DNA from: Prostheceraeus crozeri
Lineage: Eukaryota; Platyhelminthes; Polycladida; Euryleptidae
Assembly (NCBI GenBank): GCA_907163375.1
Contig: CAJQUW010004458.1
Location: 248,001 to 312,000 of the forward strand
DNA: 64,000 nt
Reading direction: 5' to 3'
The translations under genes and the position numbers were made by a program. The notes under the pieces are model-generated. The model made no database searches and was not told where the DNA came from. It saw only the letters and a program-made list of their open reading frames with translations. Positions within the stretch are counted from its first letter, which is position 1; every line of letters begins with the position of its first letter. Shown here piece after piece: positions 37,901-50,406 of the stretch.

Positions 37901-40389
37901 TACGTAGCTCTTTACACTTCAGATTAAATGATTGTCAGATCACCAGCATTTGACAAGTGCTGATTGCATTTCCCAAATAACTGACGTCAGTAATTGCTTT
38001 ATCTGCATGCAATGCGGACAATGGCTAAATGAATATTTCGATAAAGCACTCTCATTTTGGTGGTATATATTTTTAGATACACATTTAATATGCTTGACCA
38101 ACGAATTTGATATATAGTACGGCAACTTTTCCTGCCATTTCTGCAAAGTGATGTCAAATTAAAGTCTGAACGTAAAAAATGTGATTTCCATGCGTTTTCT
38201 TCGTAAAGATAATCCTTTCTTTTCGATTAGCTTCCTTGCTATATGCTAGTAGAGGTCGCCACTTTATGCTCACTATCACAGAACCGTTTTTTCTGATGTG
38301 TCATCCTGTATAGTAATCGGATGATTTGCATTAGTATTGTATGAATGAATTATAATGAATGTGCAATAATTATATTTTGCATTCATTGCTTATGTAAGTG
38401 ACTCATTACAAAGAATTCGGTGAGAATTGGGATTTCAATCCTTTCACAGCGAAAAGTCGTGGTAGAAGCCTACATACTGGTCATAGTCTAAATTAAGCGC
38501 TTATTCAAAGTAGTTGATATTTTTCTTGCTATCTGAGATGCTCATCTTGAAAAATGCGTGCTTATCAGTCTGTGGCTCCGGAAATCAATTTTTGAAACAC
38601 AAGCGCTATAGATTAACGTGTTGTTCGACATTCTCACTACCTGTATAACCCGTAACCTGAAAACATTTTTCATTGCCTTTTTGTCCTTCGGCTTATCGCA
38701 CAGATGCTGTTTAGTGCACTTTCAAATGGAAGTCATTGTCAGTTGTTTTCCTTTACAATTCGTGCCATCGTATATCTACGTCTATCTGTACGAAATCAGC
38801 AATTTTCATTTAGATGAGGAGAAATTAATATGCTGCGACACGACGATGGTTAGTAATTTTCAAATCCATGAATTCAAGGCCTTCAACTTACAAGAAATGC
38901 GACACAAATCGACAAGGCAATGCATTAATAGGGGCCTTACGGAATGTTTTGTCATTTATCTGCGCCAGATGCCGCCGTCCCCATAGTTGACACTCCTCAA
39001 CATAATAGCTTAAGGGATATTTAAGTTTATAGTTCCTCATCGGCTATATAGTGGCCTCTGCCTTTCAAGTGCTCTAAGCTCGCATGACAACATATACTGA
39101 CAAACCAACTTTTCGAATCCTTTTGGAGCTGAAATTCACTTTGGGCGCGCACTTATTTGGTGTGAAGCTTCCATTGCGAAGTCGTATCAGTGAAAGAAAC
39201 TAAAGGACGCTTGTAAAGGAAATAAATTAATTAGAATAAATAATTAAAAATATTCGTAATTATTTAGATTATTAAATTGAATTATTCAATTGAATTGAAT
39301 GCTGTGAGGAAATTATATTTTGAGCTTTGAATTAATTTAATTATTTAAGCATTTTTAACCATCTGAATTATATGAGCTACATCAGCATCTGACAATATTT
39401 TCATAATTTTCTCCACGGCAGCTCCGATATTCACACAACAAGCAGTCTTGCCAGACATAAGAAGGTACTTTTTGATTCCCTCAAAAACTACCTCCGATTC
39501 ATCGCATAATAATATTACATGTCGGTCATATCAGGTATCTATCCGGTATTTTCGTTATCTTGATAATCCGCATTATCTTAACATCTCTGCTGTTTCCTTA
39601 ATTCGAATTTCAATCAAGTCGCATGCAAAAATTAAGTACATATTTGTCGCATTTGATTGATATACAGAGCGTTTGACAAAAAATGGATCATCCTCTTATT
39701 TCTTTTATATCGATGTATTTAAGTTAGATTGATGCATTTGCTATGGAATTGTGTTGACATATATTGATGAAAAATCCTGTCTAAAATTTTGTGATCCTAC
39801 CCTGATGATGAATGGCCTCACCGACTCGATCGGACTTGATTCTGTCAAATTATGGATGAGACCCTGATCAATTTTTCGAGAATGATGCAAATGTCGTGGA
39901 ATTCGTTTGTCAAATTTCACCCAGTCTCAATTGACCGTCAATCTTTTAGACTAAGTGAGACTGACTCTGACCAGACAAAATGATACAATTGATGTCGCCC
40001 ATGGCCCATCTTAATCGAGCTTCAATTTGTTGATCGTGTATATTTCAACTTCAAATGGCCGTTTACGCTTTTGTTTCCTGATCTTGTCAAGTCAAATAGA
40101 GTTTTATTTAAGTGGCATATAATTGCATATGGCTTCAAGACCATTGTACAATGAATAGAAGGCATCTATATAACAAATCAAGACAAGAAAATTTCATAAA
40201 AGTACTCGTACTTTTTAAGACGTCTCTTGAATATCGACAGAGAATCAGTATGACGCAAATGACAAAGGATATCATTCCAAGTGTGACTCATGTAAAATGG
40301 GTTTTATGTGATTTTTTCGTAGCGAATATTCAAAAACGCTTGCCGAAAAAATCAATTCTCAAGATCACTTAATTTTGCTTTTAGACACC
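34938..40389 (+). other. PKA-C intron 6, no recognised gene
   Basis: AT-rich, with low-complexity ATTAATT tracts near 35830-35910 and 39230-39350. Two perfect cAMP-response palindromes TGACGTCA occur at 35282 and 37982, a number compatible with chance. Confidence 0.4.
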
Positions 40390-41389
40390 ATCTAGGCGAT
40401 CGCTTAATGCCACTTATGTTGCCTGTTGGGCTGTCACCAAAAATGAACGGCCATCGAAAGTAGAGCGACGAGTAGAGGGCACTATCATCAGAGAAGCATC
40501 TGCTGAGCGAAGGCAAGATCTACCTGAGATGGAGGAGACTTTATGAATTTCTTCTGTAAGGTTTTTCGGTGCCAAATGATCACAGCAACAGAACATGATA
40601 ACTGCTAACCGATACTTGATCCGGCAAACGACAGGAAGCCAATGGAGATCTTTCAGCAGTGGCTTAATGGCGCAGAACTTTGAAGAGCCAAAAGTCAGGC
40701 GCGGAGCTGCATTACAGACTTGAGTCTACTTAGTTTGCATGCCGTCAAACCTGACAAAATCGACAGACAATAATGCAATGTGAGTAATAACCAAAGAGGA
40801 AATCAAAGTTTTCAGGACAGGATCAGGCAAAGACGACTTGATTGATCGAATTTGCGGCTTTATAGCAAAGCAAGAAGCGACTCGTTTAGTGATGTGGATT
40901 TTGAGGGACAGTTCGTATTCTAAGTAAACCACAGGCAACGAACTGAAGAAACAAGCAATAATGACGATGATCCAATACGAATTCTCGAATGCGGTACAGA
41001 TTGTCGACGCTTGCTTGAATGATACCAGATGAACTCAGTTTTATCTTTGTTTAGGAGTAGATTGTCATACTGGAACCATAATATACCATCGTTCAAACAA
41101 TTTGACAGACGAAGAGATAAAGCATCCGTTGATGGAGGACAAAAGCCATATATCTGGACATCATCTGCGATTAGATCATGATTCTAAACAAGCTTCACAA
41201 CATCATAAATATAGAGTATGAATAATGGAGGCCCCAAATCAGACCCCTGCGGAACCCCATAATGAACCAATGATTTTGATGTGTAGAACCAATATAGACA
41301 AATTGAGATCGTCCAGAGATGTATGCGTGAATCCAATCGGATGTAAGATTCTTCCGTAGAAAACAGAAATTAGGGATGGACCTCATCAA
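40390..41389 (-). pseudogene. Second LINE fragment, CR1/L2-like reverse transcriptase 3' part
   Basis: Minus-strand translation gives SDWIHAYISGRSQFVYIGS, then the catalytic region DLIADDVQIYGFCPP (IADD where YADD is usual), LLLNKDKTEFIWY and VPHSRIRIGSSSLLLVSSVR. Towards the 3' end it gives LRSADASLMIVPSTRRSTFD. These match the order seen in CR1/L2-type LINEs. Stop codons and frame changes interrupt it, and the endonuclease is absent. It differs in sequence from the LINE at 8842-11757, so it is a separate family. It is antisense to the kinase gene. Confidence 0.8.
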
Positions 41390-44300
41390 AAATGTAGTGT
41401 GAGAACGTGTAAAGATCCTGATTCACTCATTCGTCCTCTCGTTGACTTGGATGGATATTGATGAATCACGAACCGCAGCCGTTACAGACAGACTCGGACA
41501 AACTTCAACAAGTCTTACTATCTGCCGCTCTATACGCTTCATGCTTGCGAGAGAGAGAGAGGTGGAAGCTGGAACTTATCGTGATGCCATCAATGCACAT
41601 CTGTCTACGGTGTATTTAGCTTTTTGTGGCAATTATTGAATCCGCTAACTCAAGGAAAGCTGACACTTAACCATTAATGAACTTTTTTCTCACTTGTAGC
41701 AGTTACTGTAGTAATTAATTGATCAGAACTATTCATTTTCCATTCATTGGCAGTAGTGCGCATCAAGTATCCCTGACGCAACGAAGCTGAAGCCAGGAAA
41801 CCAGTTGACTAACTAAGTAATGACACAAACTATGCTCTTGACGCTTGATTCTTAATGAAAAATAGTTGATCTTCACTTCAAATGTATCGATTTTCAATTT
41901 TTTCTGGTTTGATGGCCATTCACTTACACCACAAGAACTGAGAGAAGAAAGCGTTTTATTTTGTTTAGAAATTTGATCTATCCAATGCATTTCAAACAAA
42001 AAATTGATAAGTTCGTCGGTAATGTTTGATCTGCAGGATGAAAGCGGGAAGCCTTCGTGATCACATACCAATCAAGCAAATCTGATATATATACTCTACA
42101 AATTTTAGAGAAACGCATGTAATGTTCAACAAGCTACAATGGATTGAAGTTCAGTTCAAGTTGGAGGGTGATCTGTTTTTTATGAACCAATCTGTAGAAT
42201 ACAGTAATCCGAAATAGAATATGTTCACACTAGAAAGCATACATTTTGGACATCAAGAGATAATCAGGTTAACATGCAACCTGTATCTGTTATCAAGATG
42301 TTTTATACTTCGTATGTACTAGCCTTATTCAATACTTTTTCAATGTAAGCTGAACATATCATCAGTTAACCTCGCAGGTGCATTTAGAAGACAGACCGAT
42401 ACGTTACTTTTTCATAATGAGTTCACTGATAAGGGCATATTTCGATGATGTATTGGAAATTTAGAAATAAAATATTCTATTTAATGTTGCAACCTGTTTA
42501 AAGTGTATTTTTGTGATTTAAATAGTACTAAAGCGGTGATTTTAGTATTTTTAATGAAAGCTGCACTTTCTTTTATATGGAGTTAAGAGTATCAAATATT
42601 ATTAAAAACAACATTCAGATATTGGATTTACGTAGTTAGCGTAATTAATCTTTTCTTTAATCGACATTCTGTTTGTTTACAATCTTCAAGGTTTTTAAAA
42701 TAGAAACGTTGAGGAACTGTGCCGTAATAATCATCAGTCATGTTTTGTGATGGACGTTGTGATGCATTCCTGAGTTTTCGAATGGGATTATTAATAATTA
42801 GGCTTAAATATCAACATTCGGTCACAAGGAAGTTATGGAAGATATGTTGATGATTGAGAAGTCATTGGTTTTAAGGCCATTTGGATGTCGGTAAGTAATG
42901 ATCCCATTGCAAGTGCACTGTTCTGAATAGAACTACAGCAAAATCCGTATAATTCTCCCCCTAGTGTCTTGTATGTGCTGAACCGTACAAACTGCCGAAT
43001 TAAACATGTAAAGATAATAATAATAATAATAATAATAGTCATTCTTTTTCAGACTAGCCTCAATACTGAAAATCGTGAGGCGTTTCACAAATCATTTACA
43101 GGCATTATCATTAAAATTGTTTCATAACAACAGATAAAAAGAAAAGTCGGAAAATAACACAGATTATTGACATTCAACATATAAAACCACTGTTGTAGAG
43201 GCGTATCATCGATACTATGTATGAATTGCTTCTGAAGGCACTTCTACACACTGGCACACAGAATTTCTTTGAATGTCGCAGACGCCTGGGAGTCAGGTGA
43301 ATGTTCCTTGTTGATACTCAGAAGCACATTCGGCGCACATTGCTCTTCCATGTGGCCGAATGTTTGGTGTTTCCTGCAATAAATTACGAATCGGTTGACT
43401 TACGCTTCACATAGGACTACTTGTACACTAAGGTACCACAAACCATGCTGCATATGTTGACCTACATACAACTTACTTCATGAATGCAGAGAAGAGTCGA
43501 TGCTCTAGAGGCTTGTGCAAGGGAGTAAGACTAGCAGGATTGTTAAATGTGCAATCTTAAATCATTCATTAAGATTAGTTTTGACTTCATTAAATCGAAA
43601 TATTTCAGTGTTCTATGAATCACGTTTACATGTTGGCTGTTTGTAGTAATAACTTTTTCTAAAACAACGAATTTTCAAGAGACGCATTTTCTATCTTCGA
43701 AAAGCTAGTCCCTATTCTGTAATGAATTAGTTTGTACGTTTTGTCTGCAAAGTATGTGTATTTTCTAAGTGTTCCAACGCAAACTGATGAGAAGCTGCAC
43801 GTATTTCATCCAAATCTGAAAAAGTACACATAATTAGCCGTCTCAGTGTTGTAAAACACATATTTTATACGTTGACTATTCAAGCGGAGGTTTTGGTACA
43901 CGTTTCCACGGGCCTGAATGAAATTGTCGAATTATGTGAAAGACCAATTTATGCGGATTCTACTTCATCAAAATGAATCCATGTGGCGCATGAGATAGGT
44001 AAACAGCATAATGTGGTTTGCAATTATAAACGATTATACAAGTAATTTCTTCATTCCGTATCTGTCGTCCGGCTGCTGTTCAAATAAAGCAAATCTTTCT
44101 ATGATGGGACATTCCAATTCAATCAAGAAAGTTACTGAAATTATAATGGGCTCATTCAAAGCTACGCTTGACACTCCCATGACAGAACAAATGCATTGCA
44201 TCATAATATCGACTTAAAAACAAAAAATTGTATTCGCGCCAACTCTATTGTCTTTGCTTACGTAACAAGTATTATCAGTGACGTTACAAGAAAGTTAGCA

Positions 44301-45337
44301 GATGATTGTTCACATTTTATTTCATTCAAATGTCACACAACTTTCGTTCATTGATTTTGCCTATTTCTATTACTTACACAAATGGTTTACCATATCATTT
44401 CGCAAATTTTGTAATACTTAAGGTTTGACAACCGACGCTCAATTTGACTAATCAAAGTGATTGAACTAGTTTTCCACGGTTCGGTGTGAGTTTTCTGATT
44501 TTATGCTACCAGTACATGTTTTCAAAGCGCACCTACTTAAGTACGATACTTGCTTTTTGATCCTCTAAAAATGTGTAATTGAATTTGTGAGAATTCGAAA
44601 GAACTTTTGATAATTTGAATCAAAGCAAAATAACCCAATGTCGAGCAATCAAAATACCGTTTTTTAATATAAGCGGGTTGCACAGCGCCAACTAGCAGTG
44701 ATTGAATTCATTAATACACAATATTAATATGATTTCAAATGTGTGTCGACTTCTCACTCAATCCGGTTTCAAAAAATGGAGGATGCTGGCGATAATGTCT
44801 TATGAGGCTCTTTTCATGTTCGATTATCAATGAATTCTGCAGAATTTTTGTTATGATTGTTTATGTGAGAATAATGCTCTGGTGACAAAATCCCCAAGAA
44901 ATTGAAATAGATCGTTATGTGACTATTCATTTGACTACCAAGCATATGCGGACAAGAAGTGAAAAGCAGTTTTCTGATTAACCTATAAAAGTGCTAATAC
45001 TGTTTAGTAATCAATTGCGATATTAGCAATAAGTTGTTATTTTTCACATCATGTAAGTGACGGTTGTTCCTACTTAGACACCGATGCTCAGTTTCTACGT
45101 GTTAGCTGTTTTTGATGTGTGAAACTAATTGTGAATCATCTAATCTATGCTTCACATTCTGGTTGTGATACATCTAAATGTGACAGCTAAATGTATAGAT
45201 TGTGTTTTAACATTCTTTTACAAATAAAACTATTACTCCGTGTCAGGAAAATCGACAATCAGAAATGTGATGATTTTGAAACAGTTTCCTTATTTTAAGT
45301 AATGAGAGAACGATAGTAACTGTTGTTGTTTCCACAG
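41390..45337 (+). other. PKA-C intron 6, distal part before exon 7
   Basis: Non-coding; ends in the acceptor GTTGTTTCCACAG. Contains an ATA/TAA microsatellite at 43013-43037. Confidence 0.45.
43013..43037. repeat. (TAA)n microsatellite
   Basis: About eight uninterrupted trinucleotide units. Confidence 0.9.
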
Positions 45338-45433
45338 GTCACCGACTTCGGTTTTGCCAAACGCGTGAAAGGTCGAACTTGGACGCTTTGTGGAACTCCC
45401 GAGTATTTGGCTCCCGAAATCATTCTCAGCAAA
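45338..45433 (+). CDS. PKA-C: PKA catalytic subunit, exon equivalent to mouse exon 7 (residues 182-213)
   Basis: This exon is 96 nt, 32 codons, phase 0, between TCCACAG and GTAAGA. It reads [20 protein letters not shown] then [12 protein letters not shown]. It contains the Mg-binding DFG (Asp184), the activation-loop threonine Thr197 in TWTLCGTPE that must be phosphorylated for activity, Cys199, and the APE motif ending at Glu208. It is identical to vertebrate C-alpha over this stretch as far as I remember, so selection is intense. No second copy of this exon was found in the flanking introns. Confidence 0.97.
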
Positions 45434-46361
45434 GTAAGAATATACGAGTTACTGTCTGATTATGTTCGTAATGAATGTAGTAAGCTAAATGCTCAAACCC
45501 AAATGCATTGATATTTACCGATTTCAAAACAATTACGCAAAATCTCTATATGCACAATAAATTAACATAGACAGTTTTACAATCCATTCACAACACGATT
45601 AGCAGGCACAAGTGTTAAATACCAAGAGAAGGAAGGAGATCGTTGTGAAAATTCGCACACTCTGAAAGTTTTAGACAAACACTTGCAATTTTAATTATTC
45701 CGAGTGAACACGCCGTACAGTGTGCTTACTGTACGTACAAGACTTGGATGTTTAAATAACTCAATTGAAATTTGATATCTTTTACTGTGATCCAAACACG
45801 AATGACTAGAATTTCGATTTTGTGTTCAACGTAGGAGTAAAGCATGCATTATCTTTTTATGTTTGAAATTAAACAATTTACCGATTTTTGTTTCGCTTTG
45901 TACAACAGGGTTTGCTATCAAGTGATCCAAAGTATGACATGATCTATGGCTACCATCCAAAAATGGTATAAATGACATTGGTGCCGTTGTTCTTACACTA
46001 CAACACAGTGGTTTGTCAACGCACCACCGTGTGTGTGATGTCTTCTTATGCTTTACTCCTTCAGAGTTTTCACTTTTCTGGAAGTTTTAGAACGAAACGA
46101 ATTATTATTTTTAGCTCTTACCACTTTCGAGATCTGTGAAATAGTGTGCCCATATTGTCTGTAAATTAGAAAGTCACACATGTTGAGTTTTAATTTCTAA
46201 ACTTTCTCCATTACACAAAAAGTGTGCTGTTTAGTCACTTCAAAATGAAAAATGCAACAAATACTTATAAAACTTTTTGCTGTGACGTGAAGGCAACTAG
46301 TCGACACCATTATTAAATTAGATAAAATCAGCAAAGGTGCGCTCAGAAGCGACATTGATGC
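45434..46361 (+). other. PKA-C intron 7, proximal part
   Basis: Non-coding; nothing recognised before the tandem duplication. Confidence 0.4.
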
Positions 46362-46921
46362 GTGAAACTGTCGAATTTAAAAATTGACTGTCATCCCACA
46401 TCATGAGATGTACAGATGAATGGTATTGCTCTTGTGTTATTCTTTTGGACTACTGTATTACTTTCGAATCTGCTTAAACAATGCGGGACACAAGGGAGGA
46501 AGATACCTAAGAAGTGCACTTAAATTGACAAGTTAGATATCAGGCAGATTTTAGTGATAAATTTAAAATATCTTTATATAAGTTGAATTAGCAAAAATGA
46601 TTGATCATTTTCTCTCCTTATGTCTGAAGTCCATGATGTTTGTGAAACTGTCGAATTTAAAAATTGACTATCATCCCACATCATGAGATGTACAGATGAA
46701 TGGTATTGCTCTTGTGTTATTCTTTTGGACTACTGTATTACTTTCGGATCTGCTTAAACAATGCGGGACACAAGGGAGTAAGATACCTAAGAAGTGCACT
46801 TAAATTGACAAGTTAGATATCAGGCAGATTTTAGTGATAAATTTAAAATATCTTTATATAAGTTGAATTAGCAAAAATGATTGATCATTTTCTCTCCTTA
46901 TGTCTGAAGTCCATGATGTTT
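46362..46921. repeat. 280-bp tandem duplication
   Basis: The unit beginning GTGAAACTGTCGAATTTAAA at 46362 starts again at 46642 and ends near ATGTTTGT at about 46921. Only a few substitutions are visible (for example CGAATCTG versus CGGATCTG and GGGAGGAAG versus GGGAGTAAG). It is non-coding and a recent segmental duplication. Confidence 0.93.
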
Positions 46922-49485
46922 GTTTTAAGATTGTGATTTATTTCTTCTGTTGAAAAAGAGATAAAATGGAGCGAGATTCACTCATTGAAATAATCCAAAT
47001 CCATTGTCAATCAGTAAAATGATAAAGGACTATTGACGAGGACTGCTTTGACGCGTCTTTCCATAATTAAAGACAATCACATAACTGCTGTTTTTACCCA
47101 AGATACAATGACGATCTTTAGATATAATTGAATGACATGCCAGACAACTGTGGTGATGTTCAATCTAGATCTGTGTGTTCAATACACATTCACATACGGC
47201 ATTTTGCGCTTGACGGATGTAGACAGCTCAGCGAACAAATGATGTCATTTCACTGTCGATGAATGAAAAACATTGATTATTAAAATGTGTCTTCCAAATG
47301 CGGAAAAATTTTATGAGCGCTTTGTACAGTAAGAATTATGTATTGATCATTTGATGGATTAGATGAAGAACAAGTTAATCTCATGATAGTCCTCCATTAT
47401 GCGTGTATAATAGCACATGAATTACTTAGTAGATAATTATTACTAGTACATGAATAGCCGGAATATCAATGGAGTCCGACAGCTCTGGCTGTAAAATTTA
47501 AGTGATATTTTTAATTCCTCGATGTAACAGATTCCACCTTTAATGCCTACTTACTATTGCGCTTCTGCTTTAAGTTGACTTACATCACAAGTCCCCTATT
47601 AGCTACGTGAAAGATGTTATTTACACATTCTTAAATTAAAATTTGAACGCTGCTATTTATGTGATAAAGCACTCCGGAGAAATGAGGTGCTCACTTAAGA
47701 AATCACAACAATGAACTCGACATGACATTGTCCAGAATCTCTAGATAAACGAGAAGAGGAACACTGAAGCTGCCTTCCACTTGAGCTGGTCAAACGTTTG
47801 AGACGGTAAAAGTGCAGATCTTTATCTATTGCGTGACTAAGTCAAGTAATTTACTTCATCATGCCTGCCATATCAAACTTGATAAACTGAATGAAAATCT
47901 AAAGTGATTATATAATCAGCTGGCGAATTTTGTCCGGGCTTGTGTTGAAGTATATGTGACATATGCGAAGCACTAATGTTTTCAGATGATCGAATTCAGA
48001 TACACCATCCCATATGTCGATAGTCGATGAATTTGCAGTTTGTGACAACGATTATGTCATCTTGGTCTACATGAATTACTTGCGTGTGTAAATCGGATTT
48101 AATAATGTGGATTAGCACTCAGCAACCGATGTGTAGCAAAAATAAGCGCACATTCAATTCTTAACATCTTCAATGGAGGATCGAGACTTTTGAGATAGGC
48201 AGCCGATGTTCTCGTACAAAATGTTTATGAGGAAACTGTCTCATAGAAAGTCTCAAAATAAAATTCAAATGACAGACGCGCTCTCAGAAGTATCTGAAAC
48301 CTACAGTTCTGCTAAAATTTAAGCAGTAATATCAATGGCCTCAGACAGCTTGAAGGAAGGCCTAGTAATCTTGACATGCTAGAGACAAACGATCTTCCGG
48401 TTAAATTTTTAATAGAAAAATAGGTTTTTGAAGCAACTTCGAATTTTTCTCACTTTTTTAAATTTTATTTTGCAACTGAACCCGTTTTAATTAAACAGAG
48501 TTTCAGAACCATTTTGTGAAAAGACCATTTTGAGGAACCGGACAACATCGAATTTGAAGCGTCAAAATGACACCACTAAACCTACTATATAAGCTAATTG
48601 TGTATAGAGAAAGAGACATTTTTACTGCAATTATTCAGGCAAATTGTTTTGGCCAATATGTCCATTTATCACAAATCAAAATGCTAGATTATCAGGAATG
48701 ATTATAATCAGTTTCAGTGTGATCTGCGTTCTGCACTAGGTTGCTGGAAGTACTCACTCCAGAAGATAACCGTGTGTAGTCATCAGTTAGTCATACTGGG
48801 TTTTCGAAAGAGCTCATTTAGTACAAGAATAAAAGCTCGAATAAATCAGGATAAGCTACATGTAGACCATTGATTTTTGATGCATGAAATCATGCAGACC
48901 TATACCGGTGATCTTGCTTAGTTATTTGAAGCAAGTTGTCTTCGTGAACATCTCCCAAGATTCAAAAGCCATAGTTTAGTGTTGTTCGTTTTATTAGTCA
49001 TAAACATGCTTGCATATTGGGTATAATACACTAATGCCGCTTGTGATTGCACCGAATTCGAAATTACATTCAATGAGAATGAACTACGATTCCACACGAT
49101 TAGTGCACACAAGCCGCACGGCATTTACGATTTCATGGATAGTTGCGGTGGTAATATCGATTGCAGTTTCGCACTTGATTGATCAATTAAAGTTTAGTCT
49201 GATTGAATTAAGGTCATTGCCACTGGTAGATTGGAGAAGCATCCATGAAAATGTCAGTCTTTAAATAGGTCATTTATCTCAATCAATTTTTTATTCTGAT
49301 CGAGGTAAATAATTTTTTATACGGATATCACTGTTAGAGTCGTATACCTAGATATAACTGTGCGATCCATTCAAACTTGCAGGCGATTGTTAAACTTTCC
49401 ATGTTATGAATGCATTTTCAGTTTAGAATTGTTTTCTCACGAACGACTCCAGAGGCGACGGATCGGATGAACTATGCGTTATCAA
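46922..49485 (+). other. PKA-C intron 7, no recognised gene
   Basis: AT-rich non-coding DNA; no feature recognised. Confidence 0.4.
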
Positions 49486-49919
49486 GTTTTTAGAAGATGA
49501 AAACGTCGCAGAAATCAAAAACTGAAATAATTATTTAGTCTCTACCGGTTTCAATTGGCAACAAGATGACAGAAATTGACCAATCTTCATCAGGAGAAAT
49601 ATGAAAAGAGGACATTTAGTCCCTACAATTTTAAACGACAAACAGTTTTAAAAAATTCCATTATATGCATTATATGCATTTAAAAAAATTCCATTATATC
49701 TTGGAATATATCTTAGAATATCTAGGTAGTCTATGCATGCATATAATGGATTTTTTTAACTGTTTGTCTTTTAAAATTGTAGGGACTAAATGTCCTCTTT
49801 TCATATTTCTCCTGATGAAGATTGGTCAATCTCTGTCATCTTGTTGCCAATTGAAACCGGTAGAGACTAAATAATTATTTCAGTTTTTGATTTTTGCGAC
49901 GTTTTCATCTTCTAAAAAC
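49486..49919. repeat. 434-bp foldback with hammerhead-like core in each arm
   Basis: Arms of nearly 200 bases begin GTTTTTAGAAGATGAAAACG and end with the inverse at 49919, around an AT-rich loop with TATATGCAT repeats. The right arm on + (and the left arm on -) contains CTGATGA (49812-49818), then ATTGG...CCAAT, then GAAACCGGTA (49853-49862) and GAGA, which pairs with the TCTC just before CTGATGA. That order resembles a type I hammerhead. A 17-base direct repeat ATGAATGCATTTTCAGT lies at 49406-49422 and 49920-49936. Confidence 0.75.
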
Positions 49920-50406
49920 ATGAATGCATTTTCAGTCATTTATCAAGAAAATAAAACTCGGTTAGTTGTCATTACGGTTGATCAATGCCTAAATTTAAAT
50001 ATGTGTATAGTAATCCATTTCAAGACGGTGTGCAATTATTTTGATTTTGAACCACGATAATCGAACTAAACAATGGGTAGCCTAAAATAAGAAAATGATG
50101 TCACAATTGAGTTAAGTAATTTGAATCTAGCAACATGGTAATAGGGATCATGCATGCTAAAAAGCCTTTCTACAAAAATGAGTAATAACTTACTTTAAAT
50201 TTATGCTACTGAAGTCAGTATGATCAAATTTTAATCACACATAAGGATGTACATCTCACTGTTTAAACATAAACTCACTTCGTATTCCCTACAATGATAA
50301 CTCGCAGTCTATTACAGTTAGATAGCACAATGTACAAGTAGCCAAACCTACGTTAAGGATGGTCAATATATTTCCACTCAATATATTGCGTGCTATGGCA
50401 TATATA

